Shown one piece after another: positions 15,622 through 23,837 of a DNA stretch of 36,689 nucleotides; the stretch's first letter is position 1; each line of letters opens with the position of its first letter. The DNA lies in the NCBI RefSeq assembly GCF_003003005.1, contig NZ_PVTR01000021.1, forward strand, positions 1-36,689, written 5' to 3'. The position numbers and the translations under genes were made by a program. The stretch comes from Mongoliibacter ruber (GTDB lineage Bacteria > Bacteroidota > Bacteroidia > Cytophagales > Cyclobacteriaceae). Below the pieces are notes generated by a model. That model saw only the letters and a program-made list of their open reading frames with translations. It searched no databases and was not told the origin of the DNA.

Positions 15622-15850
15622 ATTTCTGTGGTTTAGTTAAATTCAGAATATGCACGAGCTTTCTCTCATCTCCCAAAACTGAGCGTATGGAAGGTATTGA
15701 GAATCCTGATGCACACTCTGGGTTAAAATGATTGTTAAGTACTTTCTTGATTCCTTCAAGAAGGAAAATGTGTTAAAATGTATCTTGTAGCCCTAAGCTT
15801 GGTAAATCAGCTTTCGGAACTCAGATCCATCAACTATAAAGTTTGCGGTT

Positions 15851-16003
15851 TCACTTTTTTTTATCGGCAGGACCATTCAAATCAGCAATAATTCCTTTTT
15901 TTTTATCGCTGGTACCCTTCCTTTTCTTTTCAACCGGATCATCGTTTAACTCTGACAACACCCCTTTTTTATATTTCGGATCTTTCTTCTGCATTTTTTT
16001 CAT
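15851..16003 (-). CDS. 50-aa lysine-rich two-repeat microprotein
   Basis: An ATG at 16003 opens a 50-codon frame ending in TGA at 15853-15851. The protein is 38 percent lysine by count and consists of two copies of one unit: KKGVLSELNDDPVEKKRK (residues 12-29) and KKGIIADLNGPADKKK (35-50). The repeated core is KKG, two hydrophobics, small, acidic, LN, then a Pro-containing acidic turn and a lysine cluster. The codon-level divergence between copies with conserved residues (V/I, L/I, S/A, E/D) suggests selection on protein. It has no signal or membrane segment and is probably a nucleic-acid-binding or highly charged stress peptide; function unknown. It lies about 230 bases upstream of Mn-catalase on the same strand. 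Confidence 0.7.
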   Translation of the reverse strand: MKKMQKKDPKYKKGVLSELNDDPVEKKRKGTSDKKKGIIADLNGPADKKK

Positions 16004-16414
16004 GTTTTTAAAAATTAATACATCACAAAATTCAAAAGAATACTATCAGAATAATTATATAATATTTTGATATTTTTACAGAAGTAACAGTTTATTGTAT
16101 TTCTTCACTCAATTTAGGTTTTTTGAACTCTTTACTCTCTGCGAATAATTTGAGATTCTAAAAATGAAGATTCAATACGGGGTACAGATTGAAAAATCAA
16201 AGCCCAACTGTTGAACCAAATTATGCCTTTAACGCTGACTGAATTTACTCCTTTTAAAAAAAGATGATACTATCGTTTAGACTCAAATTCCCATAAATCA
16301 TCATATTGACTACCCCATTAAAATAAAAATAACCTCCCGAAAAACAGGAGGTTATTGATAAATTTTTAAGATGTATATAGCTTATTGGCTTTTACTTTAA
16401 AAATAGCAAAGTGC
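16004..16414. other. 411-base intergenic region without a gene
   Basis: This AT-rich stretch lies between the GDPD gene and the 50-aa microprotein. At its right end it holds the GDPD terminator (16328-16356). The remainder should contain the microprotein promoter on the minus strand, but I find no convincing TTTG-N19-TAnnTTTG match. No open frame with recognisable content is seen. Confidence 0.5.
16328..16356 (-). terminator. terminator of the GDPD gene
   Basis: AATAACCTCC (16328-16337) pairs perfectly over 10 bp with GGAGGTTATT (16347-16356) around a 9-base loop. Read leftward it is followed by a T-rich tract (ATTTTTATTTTAA). It lies about 60 bases after the stop of the glycerophosphodiesterase gene. 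Confidence 0.8.
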
Positions 16415-17287
16415 TTATTTTTTGGGTGCACGGTCTGGAAAATCTGTAATGATACCATCTACACCCATTTGCAGTAGATTTTCCATTTGATCTGTGGTAT
16501 TGACAGTCCATGGGATAATCCTCATTCCCTTCCCTTTAACAGCACTAACGATTTCTGCTGTCAAGGCTACAAAGTAAGGTGAATAAATTTCAGGTTGAAA
16601 ACCCAGTTCTTCCAATTGCTCTTCATATTTCCTTGGATCTGTAATCAGCATTGCCAAAGTGACATTTGGATATGTTTGGTGCATATATTTTATGACCCTG
16701 AAGTCAAACGACTGGATGTTTACCCTCTTCCAGTCTAATTTTTCGGAAATCAATTTATACACCATATCAGAAAAATCTTGCGGTGTAGGATGATATTCTC
16801 CATCACCATCCGGTAAACTCTTAATTTCAATATTGTAATTTGGCTTAGGAAGATTAAAGTCATCTACATATTTTTCCACTACTTCAATCAAATCAGCCAA
16901 TCGAGGTTTGCCGATTTGAAACAGAACTTGTTCAGGAAAATTTGCTTGTGCTTTAGATCCACAGTCATACTGCTGAACTTCTCTCCAAGTCATTTTATAA
17001 ATATTATGGGACTTATCACCAACCTCAATCTCATCTCCATTGGGTGTGAGACAAATTACAGGGTTCATATAAGGCTCATGAGAAACAATGATCTCACCAT
17101 CAGCAGTGACAGCCAGATCAAGCTCTAATGTGGTAACTCCAAGATCAAGAGCTTTAATCATAGCGGGAATGGTGTTTTCCGGCATTAGTCCGCGACTACC
17201 TCTATGCCCTTGAAGGTCATAACTGTATTGAGCAAATGAAAAAGACATGATAAAAAGGAATGAAGCTGTAAGTAATAAATGTTTCAT
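16415..17287 (-). CDS. glycerophosphodiester phosphodiesterase, secreted
   Basis: A 290-aa protein with a signal peptide (MKHLLLTASFLFIMSFSFAQ) and one GDPD TIM-barrel domain. Such enzymes hydrolyse glycerophosphodiesters, released from phospholipids, to glycerol-3-phosphate and an alcohol. The catalytic set is present: HRG with His28-Arg29, PENT with Glu37, ELDLAVTADG with Glu55 and Asp57, and SHEP with His70. The C-terminal PWTVNTTDQMENLLQMGVDGIITDFPD is the usual final strand. It should act in the periplasm. It stands alone, with its own terminator and 84 bases from the MORN gene upstream. Confidence 0.94.
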   Translation of the reverse strand: MKHLLLTASFLFIMSFSFAQYSYDLQGHRGSRGLMPENTIPAMIKALDLGVTTLELDLAVTADGEIIVSHEPYMNPVICLTPNGDEIEVGDKSHNIYKMTWREVQQYDCGSKAQANFPEQVLFQIGKPRLADLIEVVEKYVDDFNLPKPNYNIEIKSLPDGDGEYHPTPQDFSDMVYKLISEKLDWKRVNIQSFDFRVIKYMHQTYPNVTLAMLITDPRKYEEQLEELGFQPEIYSPYFVALTAEIVSAVKGKGMRIIPWTVNTTDQMENLLQMGVDGIITDFPDRAPKK

Positions 17288-17371
17288 TATGTTTTTTTTT
17301 TAGAAAAATAGAAACAATCAGCCTATAAACCCACTAATTCAACTTTAACAAAAGGTTATGTTTTTTCCACT

Positions 17372-18760
17372 TTAGTGTAGGCCTTTAGAAGCTCCCTGAA
17401 ACCTATGCCATGCGTCAGGCCTGAAGAGTTGCATCCCATGCTGTCTCAAAGCGGTATCTGAGTTTGCATTTGGGAAAAGATCAGTGGGACCTAGCATTCC
17501 AGGACTTCCTTCTTCATCATATTCTTCATGGACCAGCATTCCATTGATAAAAGATTCTTCTTTGGACAAGTTGCCTTTGATGGTAAAGTATTTCCATTCT
17601 CCCTCTTCTAGGCCCTGATGGAATCTCCCAACTTTGGCTACTTGTTCTGACCTTGGATGAAAATACTGCCAGACTCCCTGATATTTCCCATCTTGAAGTT
17701 GACCCCATGCAATTTTATGCCCAAGAGGATCATAATAAACCCTAGAACCTTCTCCGTTTTCAAAATTTCCAGCTTCCAAAATTTCTCCTTTCAAAGATCT
17801 AAAGGGACTAAATGCAACTAGTCTACCACTATCATAGATTTCTTCTTGCAAAACTTCTCCTGATTTGGTTATCAGTTTCCAACTTCCGGTTTTTTGATGA
17901 CTGTCATAATGCCCCCTTCTTAAAATATCTGGGTGAATATCTGATTGCTCTGTCCAAGCTCCCACTTTTATTCCATCTTCATATGATCCTAAAGTGAGAA
18001 TTCTTCCTTCTTCATCATATACCTCCCACATACCTTCTTCAAGTCCTCTATCAAAATTACCAACAGTAGCCAAATTCCCATTTTCAAAAAACTCTTTCCA
18101 TTCTCCTTTTTGAAGCCCATCTTCAAATTTCCCCGAAATCTTTGTCTTTCCATTGGCATGATACAGTAAATATTCTCCTGCAGGCTTATGCTGTACGTAG
18201 GTAATAAATTCCTCTAACTGTCCGTTGGGGTGGTATTTTTTCCATTCCCCTATCCGCAATCCCAAAAAATAATTTTCCTCACCCTTCAACTTTCCATTGA
18301 GGTAATAAGATCTCCAGACACGGTGCATTTTACCGTCTATGAACCTGCCGGTTTTAAGTGGCTTACCAAATTCAGAAAATTCCTGATATTCGCCTTCAAG
18401 CTTTCCATTTTTAAACCCAGTTATTACTTCCAGCTTTCCATTCAGGTAAAAAGATTCATATGGTCCATGTAACTCTCCATCTCTATAAGTGATGACTTGT
18501 ATCGGAGGGTGGGTGAAAAAATTCTTTAAAAAATCTCTCTCAGAGGCCAATTCTGAGGTTTGTTCTTCCTTAAAAAAAGGGTTATCAATGTTTTTTCTGA
18601 GGTAAACCTTCCATTTTCCAACTTTTTCGCCATCAATCAAATTCCCTTCAGCTATGAGCTTATTGGTGCCATGGTACATGCGGACAAAACCATTTTCCGG
18701 TTGCTGAGCCGCCAAAGAAAAGGCAAAAAAACAGGCAATGATTAGGAGTAAATTCTTCAT
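17372..18760 (-). CDS. secreted MORN-type repeat protein (YwqK-like)
   Basis: A 462-aa exported protein (signal peptide about 1-18, ending AAQQ). Almost all of it consists of repeats of about 23 residues of the MORN_2 type, with the pattern NGKLxxxGxFxxGxxxGxW, for example GEWKEFFENGNLATVGNFD followed by RGLEEGMWEVYDEEGRI. More than ten copies can be counted from about residue 25 to 425. The unrepeated C-terminus (about 430-462) is rich in polar residues. Databases often label such proteins 'toxin-antitoxin system YwqK family antitoxin'; no toxin-like gene lies beside it and the signal peptide argues against that role. The true function is unknown; a structural or carbohydrate/protein-binding surface repeat is plausible. 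Confidence 0.85.
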   Translation of the reverse strand: MKNLLLIIACFFAFSLAAQQPENGFVRMYHGTNKLIAEGNLIDGEKVGKWKVYLRKNIDNPFFKEEQTSELASERDFLKNFFTHPPIQVITYRDGELHGPYESFYLNGKLEVITGFKNGKLEGEYQEFSEFGKPLKTGRFIDGKMHRVWRSYYLNGKLKGEENYFLGLRIGEWKKYHPNGQLEEFITYVQHKPAGEYLLYHANGKTKISGKFEDGLQKGEWKEFFENGNLATVGNFDRGLEEGMWEVYDEEGRILTLGSYEDGIKVGAWTEQSDIHPDILRRGHYDSHQKTGSWKLITKSGEVLQEEIYDSGRLVAFSPFRSLKGEILEAGNFENGEGSRVYYDPLGHKIAWGQLQDGKYQGVWQYFHPRSEQVAKVGRFHQGLEEGEWKYFTIKGNLSKEESFINGMLVHEEYDEEGSPGMLGPTDLFPNANSDTALRQHGMQLFRPDAWHRFQGASKGLH

Positions 18761-18800
18761 AATGATTCACACGGAATATTTAACCAAAGGTTAAAATAAA

Positions 18801-18827
18801 AAAACCATCGGATATACCGATGGTTTT
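18801..18827 (-). terminator. bidirectional-looking terminator after rimO
   Basis: AAAACCATCGG (18801-18811) pairs over 11 bp with CCGATGGTTTT (18817-18827) around an ATATA loop. It is flanked by A and T runs on both sides, so it could act in either direction. It lies 28 bases after the rimO stop and before the start of the MORN gene, so its main role is to end the rimO transcript. Confidence 0.85.
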
Positions 18828-18854
18828 TTTATTTAATCTTTTTGAATATTCGGA

Positions 18855-20165
18855 TCAAATCACTTTTCCATATAAATCAAATTCTGTGGCCTCGGTGATT
18901 TTTGCTTGCACAAAGTCTCCTATTCTACAGTAATCGACTGAAGCGTCTATCAATACCTCGTTATCCACTTCCACGGAATCATACTCTGTCCTTCCTACAA
19001 AGTACCCATTTTCCTTTTTATCAATCAAAACTTTAAACTCCTTACCGATTTTCTCTTGGTTGAGGTCATAGCTGATTTGCTCTTGCACTTCCATCAATTG
19101 GTTAGCCCTACCTTGCTTTTCCGATTCAGGAATAATATCTTCCATCGAGTGGGCATGTGTATTTTCCTCATGTGAATAGGTGAAAACCCCCAAACGCTCA
19201 AACTTCATTCTCTCTACAAAATCCACCATTTCTTGAAACTCTTTTTCACCTTCTCCAGGATGGCCAGCAATCAAAGTCGTCCGAATGGCTATCTCCGGAA
19301 TCAAATCTCTGATAGAATGGATTAATTCTTCTTGCTTTTCCCTTGTCGTACCTCTCCTCATGGTTTTCAACACTGAAGTAGAGCCGTGCTGAAGTGGAAT
19401 ATCAAGGTAATTACAGATATTTTCCCTTTCTTTCATTACTTCAATGACATCCATCGGGAATCCTGTCGGGTAGGCATAATGTAGTCTTATCCAATCAATA
19501 CCTTTCACGTCAGATAGTCTCCTCATTAATTCTGCGAGGTTCCTTTTTTTATACAAATCCAATCCGTAATACGTAGAATCTTGGGCGATGAGCAACAATT
19601 CTTTGGTTCCATTGGCAGCCTTATGCTCAGCTTCTTTCACCAGCTCTTCTATAGGTCTAGAGACATGTCCACCTCTCATCAATGGTATTGCGCAAAAAGA
19701 ACAAGGCCTATCGCAACCTTCGGATATCTTCATGTAGGCATAGTGCGCATTGTGGGTCAATAGTCTTTCACCTACGAGCTCGTGTTTGTAATCCGCTTTG
19801 AATTTTTTCAACAAAGCTGGCAAATCACGCGTGCCAAAATAAGCATCAACCTGCGGGATTTCCTTCTCCAATTCATCTTTGTATCGTTGAGACAAACAAC
19901 CCGTCACATAAACTTTATCAACAGCACCTTTTTCTTTGGCGTCTACATATTGCAAAATGGTATCAATAGACTCTTGCTTAGCATTGTCTATGAATCCACA
20001 GGTATTGATTATGATGATATTATTGTCTTTGGAATTGGCTTCATGATTGGCATCAATCCCATTACCTTTTAGCTGTGTCAACAATACTTCTGAGTCTACC
20101 AAGTTTTTGGAACACCCCATTGTAATGATGTTGACTTTATCTTTTTTTAATGTTCTCGCTTTCAC
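18855..20165 (-). CDS. rimO: ribosomal protein S12 methylthiotransferase RimO
   Basis: A 436-aa radical SAM methylthiotransferase that adds a methylthio group to the conserved aspartate of ribosomal protein S12. The N-terminal domain has GCSKNLVDSEVLL (Cys18) with Cys56 and Cys90 as the second iron-sulfur ligands. The radical SAM motif is CDRPCSFC (Cys151, 155, 158), followed by AIPLMRGGHVSRP. A TRAM domain closes the C-terminus. I start it at the GTG at 20165 (read MKARTLKKDKVN): a TTG at 20186 lies inside a -7-like TACCTTTG (20191-20184), and AAGGA precedes the GTG by five bases. It is flanked by its own terminator and appears monocistronic. Confidence 0.94.
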   Translation of the reverse strand: MKARTLKKDKVNIITMGCSKNLVDSEVLLTQLKGNGIDANHEANSKDNNIIIINTCGFIDNAKQESIDTILQYVDAKEKGAVDKVYVTGCLSQRYKDELEKEIPQVDAYFGTRDLPALLKKFKADYKHELVGERLLTHNAHYAYMKISEGCDRPCSFCAIPLMRGGHVSRPIEELVKEAEHKAANGTKELLLIAQDSTYYGLDLYKKRNLAELMRRLSDVKGIDWIRLHYAYPTGFPMDVIEVMKERENICNYLDIPLQHGSTSVLKTMRRGTTREKQEELIHSIRDLIPEIAIRTTLIAGHPGEGEKEFQEMVDFVERMKFERLGVFTYSHEENTHAHSMEDIIPESEKQGRANQLMEVQEQISYDLNQEKIGKEFKVLIDKKENGYFVGRTEYDSVEVDNEVLIDASVDYCRIGDFVQAKITEATEFDLYGKVI

Positions 20166-20183
20166 TATTTTCCTTCTTTGCTG

Positions 20184-20191
20184 CAAAGGTA
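20184..20191 (-). promoter_or_regulatory. -7 box candidate for rimO
   Basis: Read leftward, TACCTTTG matches TAnnTTTG and lies 19 bases before the GTG start. No TTG is found at the expected -33 distance, so the match is partial. If real, the leader is only about a dozen bases and includes AAGGA, which would exclude the upstream TTG start. Confidence 0.4.
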
Positions 20192-20593
20192 GATAAATTA
20201 GGAGACTTGGGATTGTGAATACCTAAAAATTGTAAAATGAGAGATTGAGAAAAATAGCCCTTCATATTGTGAGGGTGGTCGTTGATTTACCAGTAAGAAT
20301 AAAAATAGTACAGGAAACAGTCTTGAAATTCTTCAAATATTACTAAATCATTAAAAGATCAACCTCTTAAACAATATTATTTAAACTATACTTAATCGTA
20401 AGCATGCTCTTAACAAAGGGTTTATTTCTACTTTTGACATGTACAGCAAACGAACATTTTTTCAAAATCCTTGCAACTTTTATGGCGTCGATGTGAATCG
20501 ACGCCTTTGCTTTTCTATCTAATTGAAAGATTTTATAATTAGAAGGTTGGAAGATTGCTTAGAATATTTTTTCCTCATAAGAGGATATTCATT
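20192..20593. other. 402-base intergenic region with hairpins, no gene
   Basis: Between rimO and the HMA/AraC gene I see no credible coding frame. It holds a GC-rich hairpin, GGCGTCGA (20484-20491) with TCGACGCC (20498-20505), and an inverted repeat, AGGTTGGAAG (20544-20553) with CTTCCAACCT (20600-20609). The latter encloses two smaller stems (GAATA/TATTC and TCCTC/GAGGA, 20562-20590) and overlaps the end of the HMA/AraC coding sequence. These probably end that transcript, although no clean T run follows on the minus strand. Confidence 0.5.
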
Positions 20594-21154
20594 TTAAACC
20601 TTCCAACCTAAGCCACCTTTTTTGACTAATTTTCTATAATCGGTAGGTGTCATTCCTGTTACTTTTTTGAATTGGCTGGAAAGGTGCTGTACAGAGCTAT
20701 ATCCCAGACTCCAAGCCATTTCACTAAGTTGCATCTCTTGATAAAAAAGCCATTCTTTGACTTTATTGATTTTGAGATTGATAAAAAAATGTTCTATGGT
20801 TATTCCCTCCAAGCTACTGAAGAGATAACTTAAAGTTGAATAGTCTTTGCCTAGTTGAGATGTTAGATAAACAGAAAGGCTGAACCCAGGAGGTATATCT
20901 TCTTCGGTAATGATTTGCTGCAATAAGTTTTTAATCAATTCTATTTTTTTAGAGTCTTGATCTTCAAGTATTTGAAAACCAATTTTTTCTAAATTGCCTT
21001 GCAGCATTTTATGCTCTTCAGGTAAAAGCTTTTTTTTCAAAATCACCTTACCAAGAAATACATCTTGATACGGTAGCCCAGCTTTCGTCAATTGTTCCTC
21101 TACGGCCATGACACAACGTGGGCAAACCATATTTTTAATTAAAAGCGTCTCCAT
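20594..21154 (-). CDS. HMA-like / AraC-type HTH fusion regulator
   Basis: A 186-aa protein. The first ~70 residues look like a heavy-metal-associated (HMA) ferredoxin-like domain: METLLIKNMVCPRC places a CxxC (Cys11, Cys14) just after strand one, as in copper chaperones, followed by VMAVEEQLTKAGL. Residues ~75-180 are an AraC/XylS DNA-binding domain with two HTH motifs, ending LSEMAWSLGYSSVQHLSSQFKKV and TGMTPTDYRKL. It has no signal, so it acts in the cytoplasm as a transcription factor, plausibly sensing a thiophilic metal or thiol redox state through the CxxC. No metal transporter lies beside it; the Gfo/Idh gene is 66 bases upstream on the same strand. Confidence 0.85.
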   Translation of the reverse strand: METLLIKNMVCPRCVMAVEEQLTKAGLPYQDVFLGKVILKKKLLPEEHKMLQGNLEKIGFQILEDQDSKKIELIKNLLQQIITEEDIPPGFSLSVYLTSQLGKDYSTLSYLFSSLEGITIEHFFINLKINKVKEWLFYQEMQLSEMAWSLGYSSVQHLSSQFKKVTGMTPTDYRKLVKKGGLGWKV

Positions 21155-21220
21155 ACTTGGGTGAACATTACTTTCAGTACAAAAAGTTTATCAAGTTCAA
21201 TTTGTATGAAAGATATTGCT

Positions 21221-22594
21221 TTAGGCTCCTCTACCTGTTTTTTGCAGTTGAATATCAGTGAGGTCTGCAATTTTCACAGGCTTTGCAGTTTCAATACTAT
21301 TCCTTGCCGCAATCCCAACCAATATAGACATGGCACCATCCCGGGTACCTGCGGATTGCCGGAAAGGATCCGCCATTTCTGGATCTTTAAATAATTTATC
21401 CTTTAAGCGGGTATCTCCACCTCCGTGACCACCTCCTCCATGAGGTATGACAATAATTTCAGATTCTCCAAAATTTTTCGTTAGACGGATTTCATCCTTA
21501 GCTTCTTCTTGCCATGGTTGACTTTCTTTGATCCAAGCGTCTATCCTGCCCTTTGTACCATTAAAAGCAATCCGGTATCCTTCGTAGGGTGAATATGTGG
21601 TCAAGGAATAACTTACCTGAACGCCATTCATGTATTTGATTTGCACAGCCATTTTATCATAAATGTCTATATCCTCTCTATAGACACAACCATCCCTAAG
21701 GTAGCCGTCATGTTCTTCATTATTTGTATATAAATCTACCAAATGTTGGTTTTTGGTGATGTCCCAAAAAAAATCACAATTAGATTGATGCGGACAAGTC
21801 CGGCAATGTGTATGCCTGAATTTTCCGTTTTTGCCATAAAACTCCAGTGCGCCATAAGCAAAAACCTCTTCAGGATCAGAATCCAACCACCAATTGAGCA
21901 AATCAAAATGGTGTGTAGACTTATGTACCAATAAGGTTCCCCCTTTCTCCTTATACCCATGCCACCGTCTAAAATAATCAGCTCCATGTGAGGTGTCCAG
22001 ATACCAATGAAAATCAACTGAAGTTACCTCTCCGATTTCACCAGACCTGATCAGTTCGTAAATTTTTTGCCTATGGGGAGAGTACCTGTAGTTGAACGTA
22101 ACTATGACATTTTTCCCTGATTTTCTTTCTGCATCCAGAATTTCCTGGCACTTAAATTCATCAGTTGTCATTGGCTTTTCTGTAATCACGTGGCATCCAA
22201 ATTCCAATGACTTCACTATGAAAGTATGGTGTGTGTTGTCAACAGTAGTAACGATCACCACATCAGGTTTGGCTTCTGCCAGCAATTCATCAAAATCCTC
22301 AAAAAGCGGACATTCTATCCCTATATATTTCTTCCCAAACTCAAGCCTACCTTTATTGATATCACAAAGTCCAACGAATTCAATTTGATCAGAATAGGTT
22401 TTCTGCACATCACGACCAAACATATTGACACCCCGAACCCCCAAGCCGACTAAGGCCAATTTCATTTTTTGATCAGGGTTTGAATGTAAAGAAAGCGCTT
22501 TTGCGATTCCGTTTAAAAATATTCCTCCTGATGCCATCATAGCTGTTCGGGCAACAAATTGTCTACGGGTTAGTTCGGTTGTCTTACTTTTCAT
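21221..22594 (-). CDS. Gfo/Idh/MocA family oxidoreductase, Tat-exported
   Basis: A 457-aa NAD(P)-binding oxidoreductase. The N-terminus has a twin-arginine signal (TRRQFVARTAMMASGG), so it is exported folded to the periplasm, as expected for a nucleotide-binding enzyme. The Rossmann fold begins at KLALVGLGVRG (about 45-55) and the family motif EKP is at Glu139-Pro141. An unusual insert contains four cysteines (Cys264, Cys267, Cys273, Cys303) and several histidines, and a glycine-histidine stretch (IPHGGGGHGGGD) lies near 383-394. The substrate is probably a sugar, cyclitol or glycoside, but that cannot be told from sequence. It stands alone, read leftward. Confidence 0.9.
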   Translation of the reverse strand: MKSKTTELTRRQFVARTAMMASGGIFLNGIAKALSLHSNPDQKMKLALVGLGVRGVNMFGRDVQKTYSDQIEFVGLCDINKGRLEFGKKYIGIECPLFEDFDELLAEAKPDVVIVTTVDNTHHTFIVKSLEFGCHVITEKPMTTDEFKCQEILDAERKSGKNVIVTFNYRYSPHRQKIYELIRSGEIGEVTSVDFHWYLDTSHGADYFRRWHGYKEKGGTLLVHKSTHHFDLLNWWLDSDPEEVFAYGALEFYGKNGKFRHTHCRTCPHQSNCDFFWDITKNQHLVDLYTNNEEHDGYLRDGCVYREDIDIYDKMAVQIKYMNGVQVSYSLTTYSPYEGYRIAFNGTKGRIDAWIKESQPWQEEAKDEIRLTKNFGESEIIVIPHGGGGHGGGDTRLKDKLFKDPEMADPFRQSAGTRDGAMSILVGIAARNSIETAKPVKIADLTDIQLQKTGRGA

Positions 22595-22690
22595 CTTGTC
22601 AGGTTTAAGGGTTTTGATAAAAATATAGATTCTGAAAGAGAATACAAGACTCTTTTATTATTTTGATCTACGATTTGCGACCAATGGCAA

Positions 22691-23767
22691 TCAACCCCGG
22701 CATTTATTTACAATCTCTGTTTGGAATTTTTTATCGTCTTTAAGAATTTCAAAAAACTCCTCAAGGTATTTTTTTTGCCTGGCAACCTCATTTGGACTTA
22801 AGTATTGAGCATTATTTTCAAAAACTTGCCAAACCTCTGGTTCTATTCTTAAAAATTCCTGTCTTGTAAAATCAAAAAGTTCGGGCTTCCAGCATATTCC
22901 TCTGTATAACCTTTCCCTGACAGATTGAATTGAAAGTAACTCGCTCACCGTACTATAAGGTGCATCTACAAGGCCTGACATGTCAAAGTCATAGGGTAAA
23001 GGGATGTACTGGTATTGATTAATAGCCATCATGGTGATATTGTGCTGAGCCATAGTGGACCAATCTGTATTGGATATCATCATTTGAAAAAAATCATGAC
23101 GAATTCCTACAGAATCGTAAACTCTAAAGGGACTCAACTGAAGATCTTTCACCAACTTGGCATCAAACCTATCGGCTACCATCTTATCATCTTCTATCAA
23201 GATCCCTTTCACATGATACGTTTTGGGGGATTTACCCGATAGATCTGTAAGTTCGAGATTAATAAGTCTTGTTTTGAAAAAATAAGGGTTGACAACTTCA
23301 TATAATTTATAAGCCAAAAACTCCTTTACAACTAATTGATCGTATTGATCTGATGAAGAACATGGAAGAACCAATTTTAAATTTTTGTGACTTTCAAATA
23401 TGCCTCCGACACGATTTTTCTTTTTGATTCTTAGCTTTAAAGGTGGGAAAGCACATTTTTGTCTTCTGAAATTACCTCGAGCCCTAACTTCTACATCAAT
23501 AGAATCCAAAAATTCATCACCCTGATAAGTAAGTATGGATGGAAACCTGGACGATTTTTCTTTTGATTTTTTTACCTCCTTAAAAGCAAATGCCAGTTTT
23601 AAGTCAAGCATTTCATTGTTATCGAATAAATCCTCTGAATTTTGACCTAAACTTACTTCAGAAAAAATCAAACTTGAAGCCAACAGAAATACCAACGCTG
23701 TCAACCTAATTCGACAGAGTGACACTTGGACACTTTCAAAACTGTCAGCTATGGGCAACCTATTCAT
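22691..23767 (-). CDS. secreted CotH-kinase-like protein
   Basis: A 358-aa exported protein with an extended N-region before its signal peptide (hydrophobic stretch about 22-42, ending SLGQ). It has no strong named-family motif, but it shows EVRARGNFRRQKCAFPPLKL, SNTDWSTMAQHNI and YIPLPYDFDMSG in order. These recall the CotH atypical-kinase family, in which a DN/HN loop and a late DxD bind metal and nucleotide. That assignment is inference from motif order; kinase activity is not shown. Cysteines at CAFPP, PCSSS, GICW and NKCRG may form disulfides. It is read leftward, 96 bases upstream of the Gfo/Idh gene. Confidence 0.6.
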   Translation of the reverse strand: MNRLPIADSFESVQVSLCRIRLTALVFLLASSLIFSEVSLGQNSEDLFDNNEMLDLKLAFAFKEVKKSKEKSSRFPSILTYQGDEFLDSIDVEVRARGNFRRQKCAFPPLKLRIKKKNRVGGIFESHKNLKLVLPCSSSDQYDQLVVKEFLAYKLYEVVNPYFFKTRLINLELTDLSGKSPKTYHVKGILIEDDKMVADRFDAKLVKDLQLSPFRVYDSVGIRHDFFQMMISNTDWSTMAQHNITMMAINQYQYIPLPYDFDMSGLVDAPYSTVSELLSIQSVRERLYRGICWKPELFDFTRQEFLRIEPEVWQVFENNAQYLSPNEVARQKKYLEEFFEILKDDKKFQTEIVNKCRG

Positions 23768-23837
23768 TTGGACTTAGAGTTTGAAAAAAAGCTTAATAAA
23801 AATACAACTTAAATACTGAAAATCAGAACCTTCCTTA

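Noticed and set aside
15843-16070. A 75-aa rightward frame rich in phenylalanine.
   Set aside because: It is the antisense of the lysine-rich 50-aa protein (AAA/AAG read as TTT/CTT) and has no other support.
17372-18760. The MORN protein as half of a toxin-antitoxin module.
   Set aside because: It is 462 aa with a signal peptide, and no toxin-like gene lies on either side.
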